Shown here: positions 24,543 to 37,201 of the stretch, piece by piece
How the letters are laid out: each line of letters begins with the position of its first letter
Position numbering within the stretch: position 1 is the first letter of the stretch
Assembly (NCBI RefSeq): GCF_947507565.1
Contig: NC_089178.1
Location: forward strand, 3,286,001-3,350,000
Origin: Oscarella lobularis
Taxonomy: Eukaryota > Porifera > Homoscleromorpha > Homosclerophorida > Oscarellidae
Direction of reading: 5' to 3'
DNA: 64,000 nucleotides
Notes under the pieces: model-generated
What the model was told of the DNA's origin: nothing
What the model saw: the letters and a program-made list of their open reading frames with translations, nothing else
Database searches by the model: none
Position numbers and translations under genes: made by a program

Positions 24543-24790
24543 TCTAAATTCGTCGTCGTCGTGCCACGCTCTTTCTGCTGAAGAGCAAAATTTGAATAAA
24601 ATATTACGAAAAAGACTTCGGAAGACGAAGCCGCTTGCTAGAGCGAACCTGAGCGGGTTTCAGCCTGGTTTACCAAAGGGAATTAGCGTGCGTGAGCGAC
24701 CACGTGCTAATCAAATAACTACAAGTAGCTATACTCGGTTTAGTGTCAAATCTCAGCATATGTGCATATCAAATTAGCAGTTCACTTAGA

Positions 24791-27700
24791 CTAAACGAAT
24801 GTTGCGTACTTTTCATCCCCGTGCGCAATTGAGGACTCAGCCGCTTCATGCTTGGCAACGTTGTATGTTTGATTTGGCGTCAATATCTTCCAGACTAGTA
24901 TGGTAAAGAAGACAACCGCGATCAGGACAATTATAATGGCAAGCACAATTAGACCAATGGCTGTTGTGCTAAGACCGGTGTCAGCTTGCTGCGGTGCAGG
25001 CGACGACGTGCTGCCCAAAATCTCATCCAAAGTTGTTTCACAATAATCTCCTGTGAAAGACGAGGAGCAGAGACAGTGAAATTGACCAGACGCAGAGTCG
25101 TTGCACGTCCCATCATTGACGCACGGCTGACTTGCACAGGGCAAAATAATGTTTTCCGAATTAGTGTCTTCACGGAGTTGCACAAAATCGTCCATATTGG
25201 TTTCACAAAGTTTGCCTGAGTAACCTCCTGAACAGGAACAGTTAAATCCGCCTACAAGGTTCGTGCAGGTTCCGCCATTATGACATGGCTTAGAAGTAGG
25301 AGAACACTCGTTGATGTCTCTTTCACAGAGATTGCCCGTGAAACCATTCGGACAGGAACAGTTGAATCTGTCGATAGATTGTGCACAGGTGCCGCCATTT
25401 TGACAAGGCTGAGACAAACACTCGTCGATGTCGTTTTCGCAGACACTGCCAGTGTACCCTTCTCGGCACAAACAGCTGAAACCGTTAATGCCAACTTGTG
25501 AACAATTGCCGCCGTTTTGACAGGGTTGAGACAAACACTCATTGATGTCGCTTTCACAGAGACTGCCGGTGTAACCATTTGGACAAGAACAGTTGAATCC
25601 GCCAATAAATTGCGTACAGGTACCGCCATTTTGACAGAGCTGGGAAGAACACTCATCGATGTCGCTTTCGCAAAGTCTGCCTGTGAAACCCCGCAAACAG
25701 GAACAGTTGAAACTGCCAATAAATTGCGTACAGATACCTCCATTTCGACAGGGTTGGGAAGAACACTCGTTGATGTCGCTTTCGCAGACACCGCCGGTGT
25801 AACCATTCGGACAGGAGCAGTTGAAGCTGCCAATAACATTTTGAGAACAGGACCCGCCATTTTGGCAGGGCTGAGAAGAACACTCGTTGATGTCACTTTC
25901 ACAGACAGTGCCTGTGTAACCTCTCAGACAGGAACAGTTGAAGCTGCCAATAAATTGTGTACAGGTACCCCCATTTTGACAGGGTTGGGAAGAACACTCG
26001 TTGATGTCGTTTTCGCAAAGTCTGCCTGTGTAACCCCTCGGGCAGGAACAGTTAAAGCTGCCGATTACATTTTGAGAACAGGTACCTCCATTTTGGCAGG
26101 GCTGAGAGGAGCACTCGTCGATGTCGCTTTCACAGAGACTGCCGGTGTAACCTCTCAGACAGGAACAGTTAAATCTGCCAATAAATTGTGTACAGGTACC
26201 CCCATTTTGACAGGGTTGGGAAGAACACTCGTTGATGTCGTTTTCGCAAAGTCTGCCTGTGTAACCCCTCGGGCAGGAACAGTTAAAGCTGCCGATTACA
26301 TTTTGAGAACAGGTACCTCCATTTTGGCAGGGCTGAGAGGAGCACTCGTCGATGTCGCTTTCACAGAGACTGCCGGTGTAACCTCTCAGACAGGAACAGT
26401 TAAATCTGCCAATAAATTGTGTACAGGTACCCCCATTTTGACATGGCTGAGAAGAACACTCGTTGATGTCACTTTCACAAAGTCTGCCTGTGTAACCTCT
26501 GGGACAGGAACAGTTGAAGCTGCCAATGAGGTTTTGAGAACAGTCACCTCCATTTTGACAGGGTTGAGAGGAGCACTCGTTGATGTCACTTTCACAGACA
26601 GTGCCTGTGTAACCTCTCAGACAAGAACAGTTGAAACTGCCAATAAATTGTGTACAGGTACCCCCATTTTGACAGGGTTGGGAAGAACACTCGTTGATGT
26701 CGCTTTCGCAAAGTCTTCCTGTGTAACCTCTCGGGCAGGAACAGTTGAAACTGCCAATAAAATCTTGAGAACAGTTACCTCCATTTTGACAGGGCTGAGA
26801 CGAGCACTCGTCGATGTCGCTTTCACAAAGACTGCCGGTGTAACCATTTGGACAGGAGCAGTTAAACCCGTCAATAAATTGTGTACAGGTACCTCCATTT
26901 TGACAGGGTTGGGAAGAGCACTCGTTGATGTCACTTTCACAAAGTCTGCCTGTGTAACCTCTCGGACAAGAACAGTTGAAACTGCCAATAAATTGTGTAC
27001 AGGTACCCCCATTTTGACAGGGCTGGGAGGAGCATTCGTCGATGTCGCTTTCACAAAAACTGCCGGTGTAACCATCTGGGCAAGAACAGTTGAAGCTCCC
27101 AATAACATTTTGAGAACAGGACCCGCCATTTTGGCAGGGTTGAGAAGAACACTCGTTGATGTCGCTTTCGCAAAGTCTGCCTGTGTAACCTCTTGGACAG
27201 GAACAGTTGAAACTGCCAATGAAATTTTGAGAACAGTTACCTCCATTTTGACAGGGCTGAGAGGAGCACTCGTTGATGTCACTTTCGCACAGAATGCCTG
27301 TGTAACCCCTTAAACAGGAACAGTTGAAACTGCCAATAACATTTTGAGAACAGGTCCCTCCATTTTGACAGGGCTGAGAGGAGCACTCGTTGATGTCGCT
27401 TTCACAGACACCGCCGGTGTAACCATTTGGGCAAGAACAGTTGAAGCTGCCAATAGAATTTTGAGAACAGGACCCGCCATTTTGGCAGGGCTGGGAAGAA
27501 CACTCGTTGATGTCGCTTTCGCAAAGTCTGCCTGTGTAGCCTCTTGGACAGGAACAATTGAAACTGCCAATAAATTGTGTGCAGGTACCCCCATTTTGAC
27601 AGGGCTGAGAGGAGCACTCGTCGATGTCACTTTCGCACAGAATGCCTGTGTAACCTCTCAAACAGGAACAGTTGAAGCTGCCAATAACATTCTGAGAACA

Positions 27701-29559
27701 GGACCCTCCATTTTGGCAGGGCTGGGAAGAACACTCGTTGATGTCACTTTCACAAACTCTGCCAGTGAAACCATTTGGACAGGAACAGTTGAAACCGTCA
27801 ATAAATTGTGTACAGGTACCTCCATTTTGACAGGGCTGAGAAGAACACTCGTTGATGTCGCTTTCGCAAAGTCTGCCTGTGTACCCTCTTGGACAGGAAC
27901 AGTTAAATCCGCCAAATAAGTTTGCACAGGTTCCGCCATTTGCACAAGGTTTATAAGAACACTCGTCGATGTCACTTTCGCAAAGATTGCCCGTGAAACC
28001 ATTTTGACAGGAACAATTAAATCCGCCGAAGAAGTTTGTACAATTACCGCCGTTTTGGCAAGGCGGCATAGAAGAGCACTCGTCGATGTCACTCTCACAA
28101 ACTCTGCCGGTGAAACGTTTTTGACAAGAACAGCTGAATCCGTCAATAAACTGTGTACAGTTTCCGCCATTCTGGCAAGGCTGAGACGAACACTCGTCAA
28201 TGTCACTTTCACAAAGTTCGCCTGTGTAACCTCTTGGACAGGAACAGTTGAAATAGCCAATCAAGTCTGTACAGGTACCGCCATTTTGACACGGCGTAGA
28301 AAAACATTCGTTGATGTCACTTTCGCACAAACTCCCAGTGTAACCAATTTGACAGGAACAGTTGAAGCTGTCAATAGATTGCGTACAGGTGCCGCCGTTT
28401 GAACAAGGTCGAGACAGACACTCGTCGATGTCACTTTCGCAGAGACTGCCCGTGTAACCAGATGGACAGGAACAGTTAAATACGCCAATAAACTGCGTAC
28501 AGGTAGCGCCGTTTTGACAAGGCTGAGACGAGCACTCGTCGATGTCACTTTCACAAAGTTCGCCTGTGTAACCTCTTGGACAAGAGCAGTTGAAATAGCC
28601 AATCAAGTCTGAACAGGTACCGCCATTTTGACACGGCATAGAAAAACATTCGTTGATGTCACTTTCGCACAAACTCCCCGTGTAACCGTTTTGACAGGAA
28701 CAGTTAAATCTGTCAATAAATTGTGTGCAGTTACCCCTATTTTGACAGGGTTGAGAAGAGCACTCGTCGATGTCACTTTCACAACGTTCGCCTGTGTAAC
28801 CTCTTGGACAGGAACAGTTAAATCCGCCAATAAATTGCGTACAGGTACCGCCGTTTTGACAAGGCTGAGACAAGCACTCGTCGATGTCGCTTTCGCAGAG
28901 GTAGCCAGTCCAACCTGGCGGACACGAGCAAAATAGACCGAACGTTTCGTTCACGCAAGTGCCTCTCACACACGGATAAACGTCATCAAGGCATGTACAA
29001 ATGTGACTAGATGGTGATACATCAATGCACGAACTGTTCAAACATGACGACTCGGAGACCAGGGCGCACGAACCGTTGACGGCGGCGGTAACGTTAAATT
29101 CGCAGAGCGGACCAGTCCAGGACGAATCGCACGTACACGTGAAGGTGATGTCGTGACTTACGTCGTTGCACGTGCCGCCGTTACGGCACGGACTGGACGC
29201 GCACGGATGACCGCACGAAAAGCCGAATGGTTTGTCGACGCAAGTTGCATTAAAGCTTTCTTCACAGAATGAAGCGCCGTGACCGAAAGTTCCGCATCCT
29301 CCCACGAGGTGCTGAGCGCAGGTGTCTCCGTAGTATAAAACCCCTGGACATTGGCATGAAGGCGTCGGAGATGAAATGCACGTTGCGCCGTTACGACACG
29401 GATTGGACTGGCAGTAATCTTGGGCGCTCGGTGTTGGCTCGACGGTCTGGACGTCGACAGACGGCAGAACGATGGTAAGTACTAACAAGGCACGCTTTGC
29501 TTCATCGATCAGCACAACAGAAACACAGTTCACTTACACACAACGAGAGGTAAAGCCAT
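24791..29559 (-). CDS. Giant EGF-array membrane protein with about 32 tandem calcium-binding-type EGF repeats
   Basis: A secreted-then-anchored single-pass protein. The start ATG is at 29559 (MALPLVV) in a very short first exon; the second exon is then open for about 1550 codons to the stop at 24791. The exact exon 1/2 junction is uncertain (best fit joins to RALLVLTIVLPSV, completing a signal peptide). Several divergent EGF or cysteine-rich modules come first (YCQSNPCRNGATC and others), then about 32 EGF domains of near-uniform 38-39 residues with the pattern INECSSQPCQNGGTC then GSFNCSC and GYTGRLCESD. The D-I-N/D-E-C start marks calcium-binding EGF. After a last EGF come a transmembrane helix (AIGLIVLAIIIVLIAVVF) and a 30-residue tail ending GDEKYATFV. 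Repeat units are very similar at DNA level, implying recent unequal exchange. The neighbour at 20941-24542 shares the design. Two CACGTG boxes lie about 100 bp upstream. Confidence 0.9.
25300..28900. repeat. Tandem array of about 114-117-bp EGF-coding units
   Basis: About 32 head-to-tail units of one EGF domain each, differing mainly by TQFIG versus SQNVIG variants at the middle cysteine loop. Units remain in frame with no intron in the array. Confidence 0.92.
25946..26442. repeat. Exact 231-bp tandem duplication inside the EGF array
   Basis: The stretch starting near 25981 repeats again from 26212 with no difference that I can see, through about 26442, and the left margin of identity reaches about 25946. 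The period is 231 bp, 77 codons, which is two EGF domains. This is the youngest visible duplication in the array. Confidence 0.85.
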
Positions 29560-29738
29560 TGCGATCGACTCTCTGAGAACAAAGAACGACAACTGGCGCT
29601 TGCGCGTCAATTCGACACTTTCTCCGACACTTTACTTTTCGAGCGCAAACGCGCAACACGTGCGACCAACACGTGCGACACCAACACAGACACCGGATTA
29701 AAATTACGCACCAATTAGTCTGTACAATCCTCCCTTTT

Positions 29739-32700
29739 TCAGAACGTCGTCTTGTGCTTCTTGACTTCAACCATGATGTGATGAATGTTGATCAGTTCGC
29801 TTCGAACGGCCATCGCTTTCAAAGGCGGATGAGAAAAGAGCTTCGTAAAGCGATGATAGTATTGAATCAACTGCATCAACGCTCTCTAACAGAAGCGAGG
29901 AACGATTTGAAAGTGACAACGTGAAACGGTTCTAGTTCTATAGCTACCCATTTGGCACCCGCAAAGGTCTAGACCCCCCCCCCCCCCCCCCCGTCTGACT
30001 CTCTCCCCGAGTATGGTATTATACCTGCAGTATAGCCGTGCCGTTTTTGAAATTCGAAAAGGAGCGCATCACCTCCTGGTCGATCGACTCGATTCCCCTT
30101 TTCCAATCAGCCGAAAATCCGCGAACGAGTTGCTCCATGTGACCTGAGAAAGAAAAGATGCACGTAGCATTGACTACTGCCTTCAAGGAGCCTACGTTCG
30201 TCGGCTTGTAGCGGTCTCTTTCGTTCCAGACGTACGTCGGCGTCCTTCACGAATCCAATCATACCGCCAAAGCCAGGAGCCAAAATCTTTCATTATACTT
30301 ATCAATATATCTAAGAGAGGATATGAAGTCCCTAGTTCACCTCTTCGACGAATTCCTGCGTTCTTGCGGTAAGTAGCTGCTGAAAACTCTCCGTCTCCTT
30401 CGCGTCTGTTGTCCTCTCCTAAACCGACGTTTACGACGATCTATTTTTTTAATTTTATTTCTACCGTTAGAACTGCCAGCATCATGTCGTAGTTGTTAAT
30501 GAGAAAGATCAGCTGCTCTTTTCTGCCGGGAAACTCGGCAGCCAGCCGCAATATAAAGTTTTCGACTTCGGATTGAAGGGAAGCAAGGCTTCGCTTAACC
30601 TTCATAAAAAAACATAGAGTAAAGATTCAAAAAATCAAAAGGGGTAGTACCCTTTCATCAGGATTAGCCTCATTAACGCCCACAATAGCGGCAGAAAATT
30701 CGGCATAGCGTCTCGTTATCTAATAGCTTAATTTAAAAAAATTCTAAAGACGATTGAGAGTGCGTCGCACATAATGAGGCATGATATCGACAGAGCCCAA
30801 TTTCTGTGGATCGCATTCTCGCACACTAGCTATATTCAATTCGACGATGTGATTGAACTGAGGCCAAAGAAGCGAGTCGACCTTCTCGAAGTATCTAAAA
30901 AAACGAAGACGTGCGTGCGTGCGTGAAGAAACCCAAGCATTCCGCATCTCGAACCGATCGAGAGCGGGAACGTTTCTACGATGCATGACGTCGCGAAACC
31001 GATCGCTGATGTGAATGCAAAGAAAAACTCCAATAGCGTCGTAGCAAGAATGAGCGTAATTCTCCATATTTTTCTAACGTGAAAAAGAGACGAAAATGAT
31101 GAGAAATATCTCTTTTTGGAATTATTTACCTGTAGAATTTGGAGCGTTCGACCGAATATGGCGTTGAACAAGGCGAGAGCGTCGTCTCCGTTGACCGTAA
31201 AAAAGTCGACGATAAACAAATACTCGCGACAGGCGTTGTCGAGTAAGGCATAATTCAAACTTCGGAACAAACTCTCGAAGGAGAACTGGAAAAAAATGCC
31301 GAGTTCCTTTTCATAAAAAAAAAAAAAACAATCCGATTGTGCTACCTTTTTCTCTGATTTTGCCGCCGCGTGAGGAACGATAATGGGATCCTCCAATTCC
31401 GTCGTGAGCACGCACGCCCTATCGCCTAAGGTAAAGACAGTAGACCTGTTTTTCAGAGGAACTCGACTGGCGGAAAAGAAGCCTGAAGAAATGCGTAAAT
31501 TACGAAAGACAGAACGAGGTCTATTTCGGTGCCTCTTTTCACTGTGTCCTCTGTAGCCATGAGATCATCCCTATCGGCAACGACTTCATACTGACGGCAA
31601 AACGATTTTTATATACCAAAATCTTATTTTTTTTGAAATTCTACCTGAAGTTTCATCAGTCTCGATTGATATGCCTTGAAATAGGAGTAAAGAACTTTGC
31701 TCATCGTGTCAATGTATTCGGTTTGGACTTCGGCTGCAATCTGTCGATGATGCGCGCTTAGGAACTCGTAAAAATATCTGTACAGTAGTCTCAACAGTAG
31801 TACTCTTCTTCTAAGAGTCTCCCTTACCGGAATTTCAACATGTTGTGCTGTATAACTTGGTAGTCTTTCAGCGGCTTACGAAACTGAGCAACCAACGTCA
31901 TTAGCGAATCTCTTACTTTAGACACCGCCTTTGTAGAAGAAGCAAACGATATAGAGAAGCAACTTGGAAATAAGATACGCGTTTTTCACTTTTATTCTCA
32001 ATCGTTCCAATACGTCCTTGACGTCGGCAATAGCGGCCGTGTCTCTGAACGATTGCAATTTGGCGAAATTGAGTTTGTGATCGAGTTCGTGCAACTGTTC
32101 GACGAATTGCTGTTCCAATGGGGGCGTGTCAAGAATGTGTCTAGACACTCAAAGTGAGGAAAAAAAGAGAGTCAATTTTTTCTTACGTACTTGACCATTC
32201 CGTCTGTGACAACGATGTCGTCCACAAATTGACTCAATTCGCCTTTGACCGACTATAGAAAAAAAAAGTCAAGTATAAATTATTTAATCTATGTATGATT
32301 TACCTGTCGATTCTTTAGCTTGATGTTCATAGACCAGGACTGCTCCTGTAGCGTCTGAATTTCCGTGCTAATGCTACCCAGATCTTCCTGCAAGAGAGAG
32401 AACTCAACGTCATTGGGGAAAAGAGATCTCCCATCGCGTTGTCACACCTGAAAAGTGCTAAGCATCTGCTCCATTCTCTATCATTCAAAAAATTAATTAA
32501 CTATAATTTCATCTCCCAAACCTAAACTGTACCTCTAGTATTGTATCGCACGATTGTATCTGTCTATGAAGCTTAGCTATGTGTCGACTCTCCTTGATGT
32601 CTGCACGCCTATATGTTAGTCGAGAAGTCACTATAAATTCTCCCTACATACAATCCTCTATCGATTGATTCTCGACGCCGAGTAGATCGGCTTCGATCTG

Positions 32701-33005
32701 TCGCGAATACTGCCTCAAGTCGACTCCCTGAACGCGGAAAGACGTTCGATGTCATTTCAACGTTATTGTTTCGATGGTTTGACCTTCCTGAGTGCCTCTT
32801 GTACGAGTTCGTCTTCCAAGTTCTCCTCGATGTGCTCGGGAACTTCGTCGAGTATGTAATCCTGCGACGTCAAATCGAGCTCGCCGAGATTCAGCTCTGG
32901 GATGTCCTGTGGGGGGAGAAGTAGGAGCTAGAGGCGACGTTACGAGGAAATAGCACGCACGTCGTCGCCTTCGACGGCTAGTTCGTCCACAAAAGCCTCG
33001 GCCAT
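29739..33005 (-). CDS. VPS52: VPS52, subunit of the GARP/EARP tethering complexes
   Basis: VPS52 joins VPS51, VPS53 and VPS54/VPS50 to tether endosome-derived vesicles at the trans-Golgi or recycling endosomes. Start ATG at 33005 (MAEAFVDELAVEGDD). Exons then give DYILDEVPEHIEENLEDELV, GVDLRQYSRQIEADL and ESRHIAKLHRQIQSCDTILE, matching the conserved VPS52 N-terminal coiled-coil core. Middle exons include LVDDIVV-type text and FLEQLHELDHKL-like helices. C-terminal exons include RDVMHRRNVPALDRFE and the final exon RALMQLIQYYHRF followed by SELINIHHIMVEVKKHKTTF, which matches the diagnostic VPS52 C-terminus; stop at 29739. Introns are short and not all were resolved. A homopolymer C tract lies in the penultimate intron, and a CACGTG box is at 33118-33123. 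Confidence 0.9.
29974..29992. repeat. Poly-C homopolymer (19 nt)
   Basis: An uninterrupted run of 19 C residues in the second-to-last intron of VPS52. It is liable to length error in sequencing and could form a G-quadruplex-like structure on the transcribed RNA, which carries G here. Confidence 0.9.
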
Positions 33006-33134
33006 GATTGCGGCTTGCTAGTTAGAATCGAATCGTGACGGCAGTTAGCGACTAGGAGAGTCAGCAAGGCCGAAATTCCACGACTCGGTTTGCAGTATTC
33101 GGGACAGTGAAGTGAACCACGTGCATTAGCAAAT

Positions 33135-33166
33135 GATGGATTGATGGATTGATGGATTGATGGATT
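33135..33166. repeat. Four-copy 8-bp tandem repeat
   Basis: Four perfect copies of gatggatt lie between the VPS52 start and the MVB12 stop, followed by a partial copy. Confidence 0.9.
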
Positions 33167-33228
33167 GATTCATTCAATAAAAAGACCCAACAAAAATAGT
33201 AAGTTTTTGCTTAATTAAATAAATAAAA

Positions 33229-34692
33229 TTAGATAGCTAATAATCGCCCTGAAGCTTGGCCCTTTGATTTCGTTGATTTTGTTCTTGACTTCTTTGCATG
33301 TCTGTGCTTTCGCCGATGTTTTCTTTCACTTTCTTCAACTGACGTTTTCTTTGATCTAGGTGCAGCCAGTTTTTCAGTCGGTGCACTGCTGTCGCTAAAC
33401 AGGGTCTGCCGTTCCAATGCAAAGGGATAAGTGAACTTCAAACAAGCCCAATTTAAAAATAGAATACTCAGCAAATAACTGTATTACCTCGGCGTCAATT
33501 TTTTCCGGTGTTGGAATGTAAAGAGCATCAAGGTACGTCTAATGACGTCAAAAAAAGAGTAGAAAAGCAAAGAGACAAAATTTTTGTAATACCGTTTCTA
33601 GAATAGTTTCAAGAGAAAGACCCCCACTCCTATCCTTTATAACAAAGGGAAGTTCAGCCACATCTAACAGTGACACACAATCACAAACCATCAAAGCAAT
33701 TCAAAACAACGCTGGTACCTGTTACAGGTGCGCATGAAACCGGTCTAATGGATTGATGACGAGCACGAAGGGAAAGAGAACTCAATTCTCGATCAAATGA
33801 GTCACGATAATCTTTCTGCGATGCACTTTCCGGGTTGACAGCACCGTTTGCCTGACGAGAAAACAATAGATCTTCATCCGAATGTTCAGCACTTGAAGCT
33901 GGTTTATTGTCAATTTGTTTTGGAGCTCCGTGTCCATGATAAAAGAAGGGTCGAAAAAGACTGTAAGGTGCATTGGGATCTGCTTTCATAAGAGCACCGG
34001 GAATTCCTCCATATTGCACAGCAACGAGAATAGAATTGAGTTCACTGTTGAGCAGACTATAAAAAATTTGTGCAACGTCATTCGCTCTACCGACCCTATT
34101 GGAACATATCCATCTGGAACTGACTCCTTTTTACGAATGTTCACAAATATAATGTCGCAGACCGCTGATACAGCTTGCTCGCGATGTGATTTCTTTATGC
34201 AGATATTGACTTTTTTCAAAGCAGGAAGACCTAATAGGAATTAGGACACTTTCAATTTGTCATCTATTTCTATTTTAGAACACCACCGTCATTTCGCGTG
34301 TGACTGATGACTTCGTAAGTCATGGGCGAGGGCGTACCCTCTCGATGCAAATTTACATCTGATATGACCCAGTTGCCCTAGAGAAAGTTATAACAATGAG
34401 TTATTGAGACTGAAGCTGCAGCTGCAGCTTGTGAAAACGAACCCACGGCAAGGGAAACTCCCTCGTGATGACTAGAAACCTTCGGCCCTGTCCAAAGACA
34501 GCTTTATCTGCCAACTGTGCTGAATGACCACCGACCGTTCTATGGACCTTTGCAAAAAACGTTGCATTATTGCACGCCCACGCATTAGTCCCCTAACCTT
34601 ACCAGCGAATACCCGTGAGGACAGCCTTCCTTTTTGGAGACTATAGCCACGTCAGTAATTGGATCGTTCTCCGAGAGGGAGACCGACGACAT
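33229..34692 (-). CDS. MVB12: MVB12-like ESCRT-I subunit (MABP domain)
   Basis: MVB12 is the fourth subunit of ESCRT-I, which sorts ubiquitinated cargo into multivesicular bodies. Start ATG at 34692: MSSVSLSENDPITDVAIVSK then KEGCPHGYSL. Next exons give VHRTVGGHSAQLADKAVFGQ, RRFLVITREFPLPWGNWVIS, TPSPMTYEVISHTRNDGG and LKKVNICIKKSHREQAVSAV with VPDGYVPIG. Together these match the MABP beta-prism order of MVB12 (three blades, with IVxxxxxCPxxY, RYLCFTR-like and CIKF/ICDI-like segments). Downstream exons give LNSILVAVQYGGIPGALMKA, a Ser-rich linker, VAELPFVIKDRSGG (possibly the ESCRT-I-binding UMA-like motif), and a very basic tail (KKTSVEESERKHRRKHRHAK) ending at 33229. The basic tail is not typical of vertebrate MVB12. 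The gene shares a 160-bp promoter with BBS2. Confidence 0.8.
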
Positions 34693-34852
34693 AAACTCTT
34701 CACAACTGCACTGAACTTCCGCTTATGCTCTGGGGAAACGAACTTTTCCCCCCAGTTGCACACTGCGCAATACGTCATCGTCATCACACAGACGACGTCA
34801 TCATCTTCAGACGCTCCTCCTTCGTTCCCCGGACAACATCACATGAACAAAA
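34693..34852. promoter_or_regulatory. Divergent promoter between MVB12 and BBS2
   Basis: 160 bp between the two start codons. It contains TGACGTCATCA near 34793, a CRE/ATF-like TGACGTCA palindrome, with a further partial ACGTCATC nearby. No TATA box is evident. Function is inferred from position. Confidence 0.5.
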
Positions 34853-37163
34853 ATGCTCATCCCTATTTTCACGCTCAAACTCAACAGCAAGATATATCCT
34901 CGTCTGGTAACGCTTGGAAAATATGACGGCGTGCATCCCTGCCTAACGGCAGCGACAACGGCGGGAAAGGCAATCGATTCGCTTCGCGTAAAAACATTTC
35001 GTTATCTTCTCTCGCCAGGTATTCGTTCACGACCCCCACGGTCGTCGCGCTCGCGTCTCCGGCAGCCGCGCGACGTCGACGGGCGCCGATTCGGACGTCT
35101 ACCTGCTTAATATCAACCAACAAGTAACGGCACTTTGCGCCGGAAATCTTCTCCCGGAAGTAGCGACGCGCGACGCCCTATTCGTCGGCTCGCAAACGAA
35201 TCTCCTCGCCTACGACGTCGATCGAAACTCGGATTTATTCTATCGCGAAACGCCGGACGGCGTCAACGCGCTCGTCGTCGGCGCCGTCGCCGGAGCCGTC
35301 GGCAAACGACCCGCCGTCATTGCCGGCGGAAATTGCTCGCTATTGGGATTCGATTACGACGGCGACGAGACGTATTGGACGGTGACGGGCGACAACGTCG
35401 CTTCGCTCGCTCTCGTCGATTTCGACAACGACGACGACTTGGAACTCGTCGTCGGTTCGGACGACTATAACATACGAGTTTTTAAAGGTGCTGATATGAT
35501 TTCTGAGTTGGATGAGATGGACGCTGTGACGTCACTCTGTTCTGTCAATCCAATGGGGAGAGGATCGCGGTTCGGATACGGCTTGGCTAATGGGACGGTA
35601 GGCGTGTACGATCGCACGGCACGCTATTGGCGAATTAAATCGAAAAATCAAGCAATCGCTTTGCACGCGTTCGACATCGACGCCGACGGCGTTCCGGAAT
35701 TGATTATCGGCTGGTCGAACGGAAAAGTGGACGCGCGCAATAGTCGAACGAGCGAAGTCGTTTTCAAGGACACGTTTCCCGCCGTCGTTGCCGGTCTCGT
35801 GAGCGCCGACTATCGCATGGACGGCAAAGAGGAGTTGATCATTTGCGCCGCCGACGGCGAAGTGCGCGGCTTCTTGCCGACGCTTCATTCGAGTCAGCGC
35901 GTCCAGCTCGGCTCGGCGGCGCACGCCGCCGCCGCCGCGTCGACCGGCGCCGCGGCGACGGTGTCGCTCGAACAGGAAAAATTTCGCGAATTGCAGGAGA
36001 AACGGCAGCAATTGCTCGTCGAACTTCAGAACTACGAGGCGAATATTGTCGCCGGACAAACGGCGAAAGCGACGGAATTGAGCGGCCCGGTCGTCGACGT
36101 CGGCGGCGGCAAGCAACTCGGCGTCATTCCGGCGAACACGCAACTTCGTACCGGTTTGACGCTCGTCGCCGGCGACGAGCAAATGCCGCCCTACGTCCAA
36201 TTATCCATATCGACGTCGAATGATATGATCGTGCGTTCGGTGATGGTGTTCGCCGAGGGGCTATTTGCCGAAGGCGAAAGCTTCGTCGCGCATCCGCCGG
36301 CGTCGGCGCTCGACACGGAGATCAGTATCCCGATTACGCCGCCCAAAGACGAGCCGGTCGACTTGCACATCAAAGCGCTTGTCGGTCACAAATCGTCGAC
36401 GCAATTTCACGTCTTCGAATTGGCTCGTCAGCTGCCGCGCTTCTCGCTCTACATCCTCGCGCCCTCCGCCGACGTGCCCGAAGCCGAGTCGAGCGTCTCG
36501 TTTCAAGTGAACGAACGCGTGAATCGCGTGACGATGTGGATCAATCAGAGCTTTCTTCTTCTCGATCCACTCCAGCCGGTCGGCTCGAGTCAACTTGACG
36601 TCGTCTTCGTATCGTTGCGCGACAACGCGCCGCTTCGCATTCGCATGAACGGCAATCAGATGACAATCGAGACGGAGAGCATGGATTTAGCGGGCGACGT
36701 AATACAGGCGCTTGCCGCCTTTCTCGGCATCGTCGATCTTCAAGTCGTCGCCGATTTTCCGCGCGAAATGAATCGACTTGGAGAGATTCTCGTCAGCGTC
36801 GACGAGTATCACGCGTCGCGACAGAAACTCAGCGCCGAAATGGCCGACCATTCGAATTTGATTCGAAGTCTCGTCGTTCGGGCTGAGGACGCCCGATTGC
36901 TCGGTGACGTCAGCGGCATGATGAAGGGATACACGCAGCTCTACGATCTCAATCGCGATCTCGTTACCGGCTATAAATTGCGCTGTACGAATCACATGGA
37001 ATTGCTTTCGCAGCTTCGATGCGTCAATCAGTATATTCAACGTGCTGGACGACTGCGCGTTGGGAAGTATAAGACGCAAGTGATCGGGGCTTGTCGCGCT
37101 GCCATCAAAGCGAATAACGTCGAGGGATTGTTTAAAATTATAAAAGTCGGTAGTTTGTCTTAG
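34853..37163 (+). CDS. BBS2: BBS2, BBSome beta-propeller subunit
   Basis: BBS2 is a core subunit of the BBSome, which moves membrane proteins in and out of cilia. Two exons: 34853-34969 and 35019-37163, 753 residues (human about 720). Exon 1 reads [20 protein letters not shown] and [16 protein letters not shown]; the intron has a GC donor (34970-35018), and exon 2 starts [13 protein letters not shown], exactly where the family protein continues. Conserved segments include [97 protein letters not shown], the STQFHVFE...RQLPRFSLY segment, [20 protein letters not shown] and [14 protein letters not shown] Gly/Ala-rich insert follows the propeller. Having this gene implies a ciliated organism. Its stop is 38 bp from the convergent TSR1 stop. 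Confidence 0.97.
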
Positions 37164-37201
37164 ACTCTTGAGTGAGTGAGGGGAGGAAAGGGGTTGAATA
37201 T

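Noticed and set aside
25517-27313. A 598-codon open frame on the plus strand
   Set aside because: It is the antisense of the EGF array. The repeat unit happens to be stop-free on the opposite strand, and the product is a low-complexity repeat with no start context or homology.
25300-28900. Regular repeats resembling a CRISPR array
   Set aside because: Units are coding EGF domains with no unique spacers, in a eukaryotic gene.
29673-29924. Plus-strand frame of 83 codons
   Set aside because: It is antisense to the last exon of VPS52, which carries the diagnostic C-terminus.
35532-36200. A 222-codon minus-strand frame over BBS2
   Set aside because: Shadow of the BBS2 coding exon, which has end-to-end family similarity on the plus strand.
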